Of a DNA stretch of 64,000 nt, positions 1 through 11,481 are shown in pieces. Position numbers and translations under genes: made by a program. The notes under the pieces are model-generated. The model saw only the letters and a list, made by a program, of their open reading frames with translations, did no database searches and had not been told where the DNA came from. Positions within the stretch are counted from its first letter, which is position 1, and each line of letters starts with the position of its first letter. Source of the stretch: Aquanectria penicillioides (lineage: Eukaryota; Ascomycota; Sordariomycetes; Hypocreales; Nectriaceae); the NCBI GenBank assembly GCA_003415625.1, contig PYIU01000003.1:6448001-6512000 (forward strand), read 5' to 3'.

Positions 1-2616
1 TCAGTGATACGGATGTCTCTCGAATCCTTCAGTCTCGGTTCGAGACTTGTTGAGATGCTGCGTACGTGTTCGTTCGCATCGTCTACATCCCTCGACGTCT
101 TCGATAAGCGTCTTAGCTCCCCCGAACTTCCCTCCGTACACGTCGTCGACCAATTTCTTTCCGTGTCCTTGCAGATGCAACACAAGCGAGTGTGACCTCA
201 ATCCATCATGAAGCCCCACGCGGCGAGCCCAACGAAGCTCTCGTCATACAACAATGCCACCACATACATGGACATTAATTAGCGAAGGCTAAGGTCTTGT
301 GTACAGTACCTGCTCAATCACCGAGTACCGTGCGTGAGTGCTCAAGTCGCCAGATCTGCCCTGCCGTTCCGTGCCGTGTCGCATGCCATCTGAATTCGTA
401 CCTGCAGTAGCTGAGCGATGCAATCGCAAGGCGTCGCAGGAGGGGCCAAGGCGCAGGAGCCGGGCCAGAAGAAAGGAAAAAGGCTCCGTCACATCTCATA
501 CATTCGGCAATTTGACCTCGCACCGTAGATTTGGGTAGCCCCTTTTCTCCGTCCCCCAAAACAAATTCTCCGGTGCAAAGAGAGAGGGTCTTCATAGCTA
601 CAATATGTTTTGACTTGGAGACAGCATGGCTGGATCTCACAGGGAATCTTGCGGGCTATCATCCAGGTTAACGACGCCTGGCGTAGGGTGTTGCAAGCGG
701 ATAGGAAATGAGTGATTGGGATACTGGAGGTATAGGGAAACCCGGACCTCAGTAGCTCGCGGGACTCGTGGATCATCGTGCACCGACGATCTGTCAAGAA
801 GCTTGGAGCTCGACATGGCTGAGCGGAGATTGTGGCGCATCTGCTCCTTTACACAACATGAGACCATTTCCAAACCTCTGCTGGGAACTCGGATGTACTT
901 CCGTCCCAGCCCGGTACATTATAAACCAAACCCACATCTATGAAAATCCCCTGCTGTCCCCCTGAACGCTGAAAGATGTGCCATCCCAATCCCAACACAC
1001 TAGCTATGAGCTTCGACATGAAGTCAAACCAACTTTCTACTCCACCGACCAGAGGTGAGAGGAGCCGAGAATGGAATCTTGCCACATAGCCTCCTTACTG
1101 CTGGGTGCAACACTCCAATATGAGCCACAGTGAGTTTGGTTGGTAGCTTCCGCTCTTTGCAGATTTGCTTTCTGGGCAGCGGAAAGCTCAGATGCGACCC
1201 CACACTCAACCGGTCAACGAATAGTGTCTTCGTCCAGGGCAGACTGGGACATCTGGCCACTCATCGTCAGGTCTCACCCTCAAAAACACCTGTTTTTACC
1301 CCCAGAAAGCTGCCGCTTATAGACAAACTTGGGAAAATTCGGGCTTGAGTTGCGTCAGATCATATTGGCCTTATTCAGCAGCCATTGAGAAGGGACGCTG
1401 CGTGCATGGCGATTTGGGTTCTTCTCTCGGTGCATCTCGACGTCAGCCAGGGGACGGGACGAGTGGCAAGCGAGCCAGTCGCAATGACGGCGAGTGCATA
1501 CTTGTCCCTGGGACGAGACCGGCACCTTCGGCAAGGAGGAATAGGTGAGATAAGAGAGCAAGATGTCCGAAGGCAAACTAGATGTGACAATACCTATGTC
1601 CTCGAGTAAGATTCTGCCCAGTCACTCGATGTTTGCGCTTCGCAGCGCCAATTGCTTGTCACCTTTGCTTTGCACAGGGCCGTGCACGACATGCATTGGG
1701 GAATCCCTAACAGATCGAAAAGGGAGAAACGTCACATGCAGGATCCCGTGACCCAGCCAAGGCCTCCCCCTTTGGGGTTTCGGGCATTCCACTTTTGGAT
1801 GACATGGCATGGGCTCGAACAGTCATCGACCACCGAGCTCCGGCCATGAAGGGAGAGGAGGACCCGCTGGCCGATGGCTGCTGGTGGCTGGTTGACCGTT
1901 GCTGGCGCGGTGCCTCCTGAGATGCTTGTCTCCCTGTGGCTCCGGACAAGCTTCGCGTAAATTCTAGGTGGCTCTACTCGTAGAGTTGGACGGTAAAGTG
2001 GTTCTTTCGGCGCCCCTTGACGTGGTCTGTAGAGGTGTTCAGCGCCACTCGCAGCGACTGGCCACCCACCACGATCCCTGCCGGTGGAAAGCTGGCCTAG
2101 ACAGCTTAGAGGCTAGAACGTCGTGGGGAGTCTGGAGAAACTTCCACCTCACCCTCTTCAACTCTCGACCTCACGTTAACATCTTCCATCTTCATCCACC
2201 TCCTTTCGAGTCCGCCTTCCGCTCTCCGGTCTCTGCCACATCTCTGGTTGTTCCTCCTGGTTACTGGTTATCGCCGTCTGTTGGTTTCTTGCACAATGTT
2301 CTAGAGACCTCGGACTTCGCAACATCTGGTCATTTGTCGTCACCGTATTGAGCTTCCGCATCCCATTTCCTCCAGCTTTCCTCTGCTGCAAGCTTCACTG
2401 CTTTTAGCAGCCATTAGAATCAGTACGTCTCCGCTAATCTGCCCACTGTCATTGATTCATACCCGCCCTTTTCGAATTTCAGCTTTTACCCGTTTCGCCG
2501 TCTTTTTCTTGAAGCCATGGCCATCTCTAACAAGCGTTCACCGCAGTCAATCCCACCATCGTCTCCCTCCGATTGTCCACCGTCTATCGTCGTCGTATCT
2601 AAGCACAGCTTCCATC
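1..2616. other. intergenic region and 5' leader of the SCP160-like gene
   Basis: No open frame here shows a recognisable domain or conserved composition. The part from about 2150 to 2616 is pyrimidine-rich (runs such as ctctcgacctc and tcttcatccacctcc), as is usual for fungal promoters and 5' leaders, and most likely serves the KH-domain gene that starts at 2617. An in-frame ATG-less extension of that gene reaches back to about 2452 but encodes a low-complexity Ser/His/Arg-rich stretch, so I treat it as leader. Nothing in 1-2150 could be assigned. Confidence 0.6.
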
Positions 2617-5600
2617 ATGGCTTCCGAGACCCCCGTCGACACCAACAACCTTGGTGAGCTTTCTGCCGCGCAGAAGCTTCTCCAGAAGCACGCCGAGGCT
2701 CCTCACCATGTCACCGTCGAGGATGCTCCGGATGAGGAACTCCCCTCCAAGGTCTCTAACGATGCCTCCGGTTCCTGGGCCGCCCCCATCAGCACAAAGG
2801 CCGCTGGTAAGCAGCCCCAGGGGCCCAAGACCGCCCTCGATACTCAATCGCACGAATTGTTCCCCGAGCTTGGTGCCCCCAAGACCAAGAGCGCCAATGT
2901 TGCGCCCATCTGGGGAGCCAAGAACAACGCCAACGGCAAGTCCAACGGCGCTGCGTCTAACGGTGGCTCTCGCTCCTCGACTCCCGTGTCCGGAGCTGCA
3001 ACCCCCCAAAGCTCCATGCCGTCCATGTTCATCCCTGGCCGCAACGTCGAGAGCGTTACCCTCGAGCCTCAGTTCATCATGCCCCGAACTCAGCTGAAGA
3101 GGCCCATTCCCGACATCATCAAGGATATCAACCGCAAGTCTCGTGCCAACATTACCATGGCTACCTCTTCCAATGGCCGCCTCAAGTTTGACGCCACTGG
3201 TCCTCAAGACGTTGCTCAACAGGCACTCAAGGACCTGATCTCTCAAATTGGAACCAAGGTACGTTCATGCACCATCCCGTCGCTGTCGCACAAACTAACG
3301 AGGTTCTAGCAAACTGTCACCGTCCCTATTCCCCAGTCTACGCGAGCTCATATCATTGGCAAGGGTGGATCTATGATCAAGGCTCTCCAGGAGAAGACTG
3401 GTGCCAAGATCCAATTGCCCAAGGTTGACGAGAACTTGCCTATTGACGATGATGACGATGCTACCATTGACGTCATTGTCGAGGGTAATGCTCTCTCTGC
3501 TGCCTCTGCACGCAACGAAATCCTCAAGATTGCTGGCGAGCGATCTGCCAACGTTCAGACTAAGGTCCGTGGCATCCCCGCTGCATTCTATCCTTTCATT
3601 GCCGGCGCCGACAACGCCCTCGCCCATGCCCTAGAGGAGAGCAACGGTATCCAAATCCGAGTTCCTCCTCACCAGGCCTATACCTCTGTCCCAGCTCCCG
3701 TTGCTGCAAACCCTGGTCAGCGACCTGTCTTCGCACCTGCTGGTCACGAAGAGGACCACATCCAGCTTGCTGGTGACCGCGCCGCTGTCCAGAAGGTTCG
3801 CGCTGAAATTGAGCGCCAGGTTGCCGAGCTTCACCGACAGCTCGAGGCTGAGCAGCTCTCTATCCAGCGCGGCCGACACCAATTCATTATTGGTGATCGA
3901 GGTGTTCCCACCGACCAATTCTTTGCCGACACTGGTTGTGCCATCATCCTGCCTAACGACGAGGACGATGATACTGTGACCGTCATTGGACCTGCCGACC
4001 AAGTCCAGGCTGGTCTGGAGAAAGCCATGGACCTTGCCATGGGTATGCAAATGTCCAACCTTGACATTGCCCGTTTCCACCGAACTGCCCCTACTGGTGC
4101 AGCTGCCCACGCTGGATTCGTCACCCGCTACCTCCGACAGCGCAAGGAGATTGAGCGTCTCGAGCAGCTTTACAACACTCATATCAACACCCCATTCTCC
4201 CAGGATGGTGCATTGCCGTGGGAGCTGTATTCTCGCGAGGGAAAGAACGCTATTCGTGCCCAGTCTGAGATCACTGGCATTATCAATGCCCAGCCTCCCA
4301 CCCGTATGAGCACGGTTCCTATCGACCCCTTCTTCCACCAACACCTCCGAAACGACGTCACTCCCCGGGTCAAGAAGGACTATGGAGTCCAGATTGTTGT
4401 TCCTGAGGCATCTCAGCCTGATGCTCCCGTTCTGCTTGTGTTCGAGGGCCCTGATCCTGCTGATGGTCCCTACCAGCTTCCTCGCAACAAGCCAACCGAT
4501 GCCGAGATTCGAGCTTTCCAACAGGGTCTCCGAGATGCTGAGAAGCATATCATCGATCTTATCGGCAAGCAGGAGCAGATTACTTCCGCTACTCTCGATG
4601 TGCCCCTCAAATTCCACGAGAGACTTAAACGGTTCATCAAGAAGGAGCAGGAGAGCCGTTCGGCTGAGCAGATTCCCATTAGGGTGACCAAGGCTGGCAC
4701 CACGATCACCCTTCGAGGACCCGCCTCAGCTGTCCAGGCTCTCCACGCCAAGGCCACCGCCTTTGTTGAGCAGGAGAAGGAGGATGAGAAGGAGCGTGGC
4801 TTCACATTGAGCTTTGACTTCCCTCAGAAGTTTGCCAACCACCTTATCGGAAAGGGCGGTAGCAACATTCGCGAGCTCCGCGATCGTTTCGACGTCGAGA
4901 TCCAGGTTCAGGATGGCAAGGTTGAGCTCAAGGGCCCCAAGGCCAAGGCCGAGTCAGCCCGTTCTCACATCCAGAGCCTTGCTCGTACTCTCGCTGACGA
5001 GACAACCCATATTCTCAAGATTGATCCCAAGTACCACCGTGAGCTGATTGGCTCTCAGGGTAGCCAGATCAACCGTCTCCAGACCCGTTACAAGGTTCTG
5101 ATTTTCTTCCCCGATCTGCCAAGAATGTGTCTGATGACCATTCCAACGCTGATGCTGCCAGCGAGACTGGAAAGCCCCGCCGACAGCAGCCGGCCGATGA
5201 GGTCATGATCCGAGGTCCCAAGAAGGGCGCGGACGAGGCCCGTGATGAGCTTTTCTCGCTTTACAAGTATCTGGAGGAGCACTCTTCTACTGCCACTGTG
5301 CCTGTCCAGCAGAAGCAGGTTGGTTCTCTCATTGGGCAGGGTGGTGCCGCCCTCGACGAGCTCCGACAGGCCACTGGTTGCAAGATCGATGTTCCTGCTG
5401 ATCGGGATACTCCTATTGTGGAGATCCAGCTGAAGGGTACTGCTTCCCAGGTTGCCAAGGCCAAGAAGATTCTGGAGGAGAAGCGTGCTGTCTTTGATGA
5501 CACTGTGGTTCGTACTTTGGATGTCGATAAGAAGCATCACAAGGCCCTCATCGGAGCTAGTGGTAAGTCACTCATTTCCTCTACAGGGTTGAAACAAATC

Positions 5601-6579
5601 AGCTAATGTGCATATAGGTGCCAACCTTCGGGACATTGTTGTCAAGGCTGGCGGCTCTGACGACCGACGAGAGCTGGCTCGTACCATCCAGTTCCCCAAG
5701 CAGGAGGCCGATGGAAACACTATCAAGATCGAGGGTCGCACTGATGTTGTCCAGAAGATCATTGATCGTATCCAGGAGATCGTCTCTGAGCGACAAAACC
5801 AGGTCACCGAGGTTGTGGATGTGCCTATTGACAACCACCGCTCCCTGATTGGCCGTGGTGGCGACGTGAAGCGCCAGCTGGAGGCCAAGTTCACCGTGTC
5901 CATTGATGTTCCTCGTCAGGGCGATGGGAAGACTGGTGTCAAGTTGACTGGTCGACCCGAGAACATTGCCGAAGCCAAGGAGCACATTTTGGGTCTCATC
6001 AAGCAACAGCAGGGCGAGATTCTCCAGGTCCCCCGTAACATGCACCACTCCATCTCCAACGGTGGCCAGTTCTTCCGTCAGCTTCGCAATAACCACCAGG
6101 TCACGGTGGACCATGCTGGACAGCCCCTGCCCCCCAAGCCTGATACTTCCACTCGCTCCACTGCTGGCTCGTTGCCCCTTATCACCGACGACGACGAGGC
6201 CAACACAGATGCGCACTCCTGGAAGGTTGTTCAGGTCTCCTCTGGCGAGGATGGTGACATTCCTTGGGTCCTGCGCGGTACCCCCGAGAATGTTGCCAAG
6301 GCCAAGGAGGTCATCGCAAAGGCCCTTGAACAGGCCAGGAAGAACGATGCTACTGGTTATCTGATTCTGCCCGACCCCAGGACCTACCGCCATGTGATTG
6401 GTCCCAACGGTTCCAAGGTCAATGCAATCCGCAAGCAGAGCAACTGCAAGATCCAGGTTCCTCGTGACCAGGCCAAGGATGAGGCAATTGAGATCATTGG
6501 AACACAGGATGGCGTCGAGCTAGCCAAGGATCTTATCCTTGCTGCTGTGCGCGAGGGTGTCAACAAGGCCCGCGAGTAA
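2617..6579 (+). CDS. SCP160: Scp160/vigilin-type multi-KH RNA-binding protein (one frameshift)
   Basis: This is a large RNA-binding protein built almost entirely of K-homology (KH) domains. The family (yeast Scp160, animal vigilin) binds mRNA on polysomes and the ER surface. I see at least eight recognisable GxxG-type KH loops in order, including IIGKGG, LIGKGG, LIGSQG, LIGQGG, LIGASG, LIGRGG and VIGPNG, with degenerate copies between them. Two introns fit: 3259-3309 (51 bp) and 5563-5617 (55 bp). The start at 2617 (context catcATGg) gives MASETPVD; upstream in-frame sequence is low complexity. The frame breaks once, at a C4 run at 5109-5112: one extra C restores a continuous KH domain, giving about 1285 residues, the usual family length (yeast Scp160 is 1222). 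As written, translation stops at 5208 after 846 residues. The identification is firm. Whether the break is real is not. Confidence 0.93.
5109..5112 (+). other. frameshift site in SCP160 at a C4 homopolymer
   Basis: Upstream the frame reads KVLIFFP inside a KH domain. Downstream the +1 frame resumes with RSAKNVSDDHSN and continues to the natural stop at 6579. No GT-AG intron of plausible length bridges the two frames: the only candidate would be about 30 bp and would remove conserved KH residues. One missing C is the simplest explanation. Confidence 0.8.
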
Positions 6580-7828
6580 TGCTGGGATCTCAGTTAACGA
6601 TGGATACGTGGGGGACTAATAGTCTTATTTGGAGCACTGAATATAATAACGACCCATGAAAAAGCGATGACGGTCTCAATGGAGCATTCTGCAAGGAGAA
6701 ACGCGACATTTGATGCGTTAAGTTGTTTTTTTTTGTCACGGCCGCAGTGAAGCAATGCTATCATCTTCAACCAACTTTAGCCTTTTTAATCAGTCAGAAA
6801 AAAAAACACCAATAATGATTATGATTATGTCACTTTGAATTCTCGATCTCTATTTATTCTGTTCTGTCTCAATCAGTGATTCATTTGGTATATTGACATT
6901 CAAGCATGTGTGCTTGCACTGCACTTTTGATGTGTTCGCTCGATGCCCTCGTTGCGCACATGTACGAACTGCCCAGAATGATTTGCCTTGGTAGAACATC
7001 TTCAGGCTGCCGCTTCATCCATGCTCGGCTAAATTGGGCATGCTCTCTTGTAGTTTGATATTTCGGCGGAGTTTCTGTTCAATTTCATCTTAAAATGAGT
7101 CGAGTCGGATCTCCATGATCCGGCCCCAAGATAACGCACGTTGTGGGTAAGGGTTGTTTGATATGGACGGCCCAACGTAGAGGAGGGCGACATCTGACGT
7201 ATTCGTATATGCAGGTTACTCGCATTCTTATTGCTTCCAATGATCTGATTCGCGAGAAACACGGCAATTGGTCATTCTAAGATGAGAGTATGGCGCCCAA
7301 CAGTTGCCAATTCTAGGAAAATCCAGCGCCTTGGTGACGCATCATCCTCGTAGAGAGGTTGATGAGTCCATGAAGTTGGCTGTGTGGTGTTAGTTTTAGT
7401 TGAGGTACTGGGATCATGACACCTGAGCTGACAGGCACTATAGCTTTTTTGTTTTTTTTCTGCGACTCTCAAATAGGCAATGATGACGGATCGCGATATT
7501 CCATATGGCATTTCCACGTGCGAGAAAGCAACGAATCCTAGTTGTGCCGTATTCCCGATTCGCACCGGTCTCGTTCTCGTTAAGTGCTGTATCATGGTGA
7601 CCAGCCGGATTTGCAGGTGCGGCGCAATAGTCGCCGTCCCCATCACGTGGGGCGGGACAGAAGCAAACAGCGCCAACAACGCCGGCTGAGCTCCCGCACA
7701 AGGCTTCAGGACACTCAGGCGACACCGCTCCGTCTATTTATGCCCCGGATCTCCTCTTGAACTCCGATATTCTTGATCCAATCTGCAGATATCAGTCTCA
7801 GCCAATCCAAGACGAGCTTTCAGATCAA
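6580..7828. other. intergenic region between SCP160 and ERG27
   Basis: The 3' side of SCP160 (6580-7000) is AT-rich with T9-10 and A9 runs and probably holds its 3' UTR. The part nearer ERG27 holds an ATCACGTGGGG element at 7642-7652 and a TATA-like ctatttatg around 7733-7741. No gene was seen. Confidence 0.6.
7642..7652 (+). promoter_or_regulatory. E-box/SRE-like element upstream of ERG27
   Basis: The motif ATCACGTGGGG lies about 180 bp before the ERG27 start. It combines the ATCACGTG half of the palindromic E-box that SREBP-type bHLH factors bind with a GTGGGG flank that resembles the reverse of the fungal sterol regulatory element. An SREBP-responsive site before an ergosterol gene would make sense, but a single short match cannot prove it. 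Confidence 0.35.
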
Positions 7829-9357
7829 ATGGGCTCTCAATTGACTCCCCCCAAGCGCCCTGGGATGTCGTCCCCCCTCATGAGCAGCTCTTTGTCCTCA
7901 TTACCGGCGCCAACAGGTAAACAAACTACAAGCCCAATCGCATGCTGATCTCGGCGCTGATGTATCCCGTTTTCCAGCGGCATTGGCCTTAGCATCGGCG
8001 AGCGCATCATCGACGAGTTCCTCGCCACTCGCTCCCTCGCATCCCACCTCGTCCTCATCCCCACCACCCGCTCCAAGGCCAAGTCGCTCCAGACTATCAG
8101 CGCCCTCCGCACCTACGCCCAGGAGGCGGCCCAGACCTCGGCGGCCCTAAAGTCCCGAGTTGGAGACGCCTATCGTTGGCAGGACACCGTCAAGCGAATC
8201 CACGTCTTGAGTCTGCAGCTTGATCTGTGCGACCTTCGAGCCGTCTACACCGTCGCCGATCGCCTTGTGCACGACCCAGTGAGCAACCCCGAGGGCCTCG
8301 ATGGCGAGTACCTGCGCAATGTGAAAATTCCTAGGCTGGATAGCATCGTGTTCAATGCCGCGTACGGCGGCTGGTCGGGCGTCAAATGGCTAGGAGCCAT
8401 CTGGTCGTTCCTTTCCAAGGGCCTTATTCAGTCTGTGACTTGGCCCGACTTCAAGAATGCGCTGCCAACGGCTAGCCTTAACGATCGACCCGGCCTCGGC
8501 TATGTAAGTCCCGTCTTCCAAACATGCGGTGAAATATTGCTAACAAGATCCCGTAGCCCCCGAAGCCTCTGCTTGGCGAGGTCTTCACAGCATGTGTATT
8601 CGGCCACTACGTCCTTGCCCACCGACTGCTTCCCCTCCTGAGCCGCCGTACCGAGGACGAAACTCGTGGCCGAATCATTTGGTCCAGCAGTCTGGAAGCT
8701 GACGGGCAATACTTTGACATGTCGGATTTCCAGTGCTTCCACCGGGACGGACCGTACGAATCCGCAAAGCGACTCACCGATCTCTTGTCACTAACCGCCT
8801 CCCTGCCCTCCATGAAGCCCTTCTCTACCCCCTTCCTCACGCCCGACGACTCCAAGGTAGCCAAAGAGAAGCCGGTTGCGCCCAAGTCATACATCTCTCA
8901 CCCCGGCATTGTTGCCAGCACCCTCTTCCCTGTGCCCTGGTTCCTCATGTGGGCCTACACACTCACTCTTGTCGTTGCACGCTGGTGTGGATCGCCCTGG
9001 CACGGCACTGACAGTTACAAGGGCGCAAAGTCGGCCGCCTGGATCGTCCTCCAGGAGCAGTCGGCACTTGATAATGTTGGCGCTGAACGCATCAAGTGGG
9101 GCAGTGGCTCCAACGCCAGGCTCGACGAGGCCGCGAAACAAACCGAGGTCGAGGGCTGGGGCTGGGAAGGCAAGGTCGAGGATGCAAAAGCAGATCCCAC
9201 TGTAGGGTTCCTCAACAAAGCTGTGGGAAGAAAGCCGAATGTTCGCGACACGACAAAGGATGACATTGTCGAGTTTGAGTCGTTGGCGGCGCAATGCTGG
9301 AAGGAGATGGAGATGCTTCGTCACGAATGGGAGAAGATTCTGGGTATCAAGGCGTAA
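7829..9357 (+). CDS. ERG27: 3-ketosteroid reductase Erg27 (short-chain dehydrogenase; one frameshift)
   Basis: This NADPH-dependent reductase acts in sterol C-4 demethylation, reducing the 3-keto intermediate after Erg26; it works at the ER with Erg25, Erg26 and Erg28. The dinucleotide loop TGANSGIG sits near residue 26, the NAAYG strand follows, and the catalytic YESAK (Tyr near 272, Lys four later) is preceded by IIWSSSLEA. Fungal members end in long acidic/Trp-rich tails like this one (EGWGWEGK). Introns fit at 7917-7977 (61 bp, splitting TGANS) and 8504-8556 (53 bp). The first ATG (MGSQLTPP) is out of frame with the next conserved block (WDVVPPHEQLFVLITG). Adding one C to the C6 run at 7847-7852 joins them, giving about 471 residues. 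No in-frame ATG exists in the downstream frame before an upstream stop, which supports the shift. The identity is secure; the N-terminus depends on this correction. Confidence 0.9.
7847..7852 (+). other. frameshift site in ERG27 at a C6 homopolymer
   Basis: The start-codon frame and the frame holding the Rossmann-fold core differ by one base between codons 6 and 12. One extra C in this run gives MGSQLTPPQAPWDVV with no other change. The next in-frame stop upstream in the core frame is near 7774, with no ATG in between. Confidence 0.75.
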
Positions 9358-9664
9358 TGAAATACTAAGGGAAGAGGGGGGCCTTAAAAACACATTGAAC
9401 AAAACAATACTCAATTGAAAATCAGAGTAAATTGCTTTGCTATGGACCAGACATGAGAGTCACAAGTGCCCAACTCAGAGTCAAAAGAAGCAAGCGACAA
9501 CATGATGGGTATATTGCGACAACAGCAGGTACAAACTAAACAAGAGATATGTACAAGAGGACATTAATTATGTGATTACTTTCATTCCGACAATGGGCAC
9601 GCCGACCCTCCCTTTAAAACAAGTTTTTGCAAACTTGGCATGCCTCGTGACATGTCTACATGGT
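9358..9664. other. convergent 3' region between ERG27 and the MFS gene
   Basis: This 307-bp interval separates two genes that converge. It is A-rich in its left half and is expected to hold both 3' UTRs. No other feature was seen. Confidence 0.6.
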
Positions 9665-11481
9665 CTAGTTGCCCACTGCTTCCTCTGCATCCGTCGTCGC
9701 AACTGTGCTACGACGATTGACATCTTCGTCGGAGCGGATGCGGCGAAGAGTAATCTTGTCGTGGCGGCCAAACAAGCCGAGGACCAGTGGTAGAGGAACC
9801 ACAACGAGAGCGATGACGGCCTGGAAGATGAGAGCCTTCTTCATGTTCTTGGGAGGACTGGCGTCTTCGCCCGCAACAAGCGCGTCGCTGACGATGGTGA
9901 AGATGGCGCCCAAAAGCTGGCCGCCGGCCCAGGCGATGGTGGACGTAACCTCTGGGCTCAGAGGGTGGCTAAGTTCGATGAGATACTCGAGGGCGACGGG
10001 GACCAGGGAGAACGACGAGGCGCCGAGCAGCGCCAGGACGACGTAGGGTCCGGCAATCTGTTTGGTCTCGGGCATCCAAATGAAGATGAGGTAGCAGATG
10101 CCAATAACTGGAACGAGGATCTTGAGAGTAAGGAGGAACGACTTGGTGCGGTCGATAATCGGAGAAGAGATGGCGGATGCGACAAGACCAACGACGATGA
10201 GGACAGCGCCACCGATGCCGGCTTCGTCGTCAGAGAAACCGTAGGGATTGAGCATCTGGTTGAGCAGAGAGGAGATGGAGTTGAAGAACCCGACGTATAC
10301 TGCGTAGGGGATGAGCAGCAGCCAGAGCTCGAGGGAACTGGAGATGGCGCTGAGAGAAGCACGGAGGCTGAGCTTGGGTGTTTCGGACGAAGGACCGACG
10401 GGCGTGGGTGGTTTAGCGGGGACAAAGAAAGCTGGCACCGAGCAGACAGTGGACTATGGAAAGGATAGTCAGCGGAGAAGAGGTCCAATGAACGAAATTG
10501 AAGGTGAGGATGGAGAGTTGATGGGCAGACTAGGATGAATATGATTCTTGGACTTACAATGATGGAGACATATAGAACCATACTGGACATGTCGCTCGGC
10601 TTGCTCACCCACAAGGGCGTAATCAACTGTCCAACAGCAGCTCCAAAGGGATTCGCCAAACTTGTCAAAGCGGTTGCAGCAACGCGACCGCGGTTAGTGA
10701 ACCACATATCGGAATACCTAGTGGGCGCGGCGAGGATGAAGGGCTGGGCGAAGCCAATGACGATCTCGCCAGCCATGGCATGGGCAATGTTGCCGCCGCT
10801 GGTCTTTGTCGCTCCAGCATATCGAATCCAGTTGCCGATAAGAATGAGGAGGGCAGAAACCATGAAGGCCAGCTTCGGCCCGCGGTGCAGAATGGCGATG
10901 CTGATGGGGAAGACGGCAACAAAGGCAAGGAAAAATGCGGTGCTGATCCAGTTGATGGTGGACTCGGTGACGTTGTAATACTCGGCAGCGTTGGAGGCTA
11001 CGGGTGCGAAAGTCATCCACTGCAGCAAGTCAGCATTGTCCTAGTGTCAGAGTATCGCTCTTCGAATTGCACGGGATTCCATTTCCTGTTGATAACGTTG
11101 CCATGATACACGAGGGAGAACATAAATAAGACAACTCACATCCCACGATACGATGATGTTCATCAACGTCAGCTGAGCGAGCCCGAACCAGCGACGCTTA
11201 TAAGTGCGGTATTCGGTCGAGACGCCCTCATTCACACTTCCTCCACCTTCGCCATCACCGGAGCCAGTCTCGGCAGCACGCTCCTGCAGGCTATAGTCTC
11301 CTGAGCCGAGCTTCTGTTTACGCCAAAAGCGCCCGTTGGCCATGCCGTCGCCGTTCATAGTGATAGAGTCAAGGAATCGACGCGCACCGCCTTGCTTCTG
11401 GTGTTGGTTCTGCGCCTGGGCCTGTGTCTGGATCTGCGCCTGTTGCTCCTCCAGCTCTAAACTCTTGTCGTCTTCAGGCAT
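9665..11481 (-). CDS. FLVCR-like major facilitator superfamily transporter
   Basis: This is a polytopic membrane transporter of about 530 residues. Translation shows a hydrophilic Gln-rich N-terminus ([11 protein letters not shown]), then about 12 hydrophobic segments, starting with [16 protein letters not shown]. Motifs typical of the fungal FLVCR/YCR023C-like MFS branch are present: WMTFAPVA after the first helix, [10 protein letters not shown] in the middle, and [13 protein letters not shown] then IIDRTKSF in the second half. Substrate cannot be read from the sequence; animal FLVCRs carry haem or choline, but fungal relatives are uncharacterised as far as I know. Two introns fit on the minus strand: 11020-11139 (120 bp, GTGAGT...CTGCAG) and 10454-10557 (104 bp, GTAAGT...CATAG). 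The start at 11481 gives MPEDDKSL. The reading frame is intact. Confidence 0.87.

Noticed and set aside
1968..2351. Open frame of 127 codons upstream of SCP160
   Set aside because: It lies in C/T-rich leader-like sequence. No motif or splice evidence supports it.
3631..4617. Long open frame (328 codons) on the minus strand inside SCP160
   Set aside because: It is the antisense shadow of the KH exons. Its Leu/Ser/Val-rich composition follows from codon bias on the other strand, and it has no domain.
5095..5125. A tiny intron to explain the SCP160 frame change
   Set aside because: At about 31 bp it would be far shorter than any other intron here and would delete conserved KH residues.
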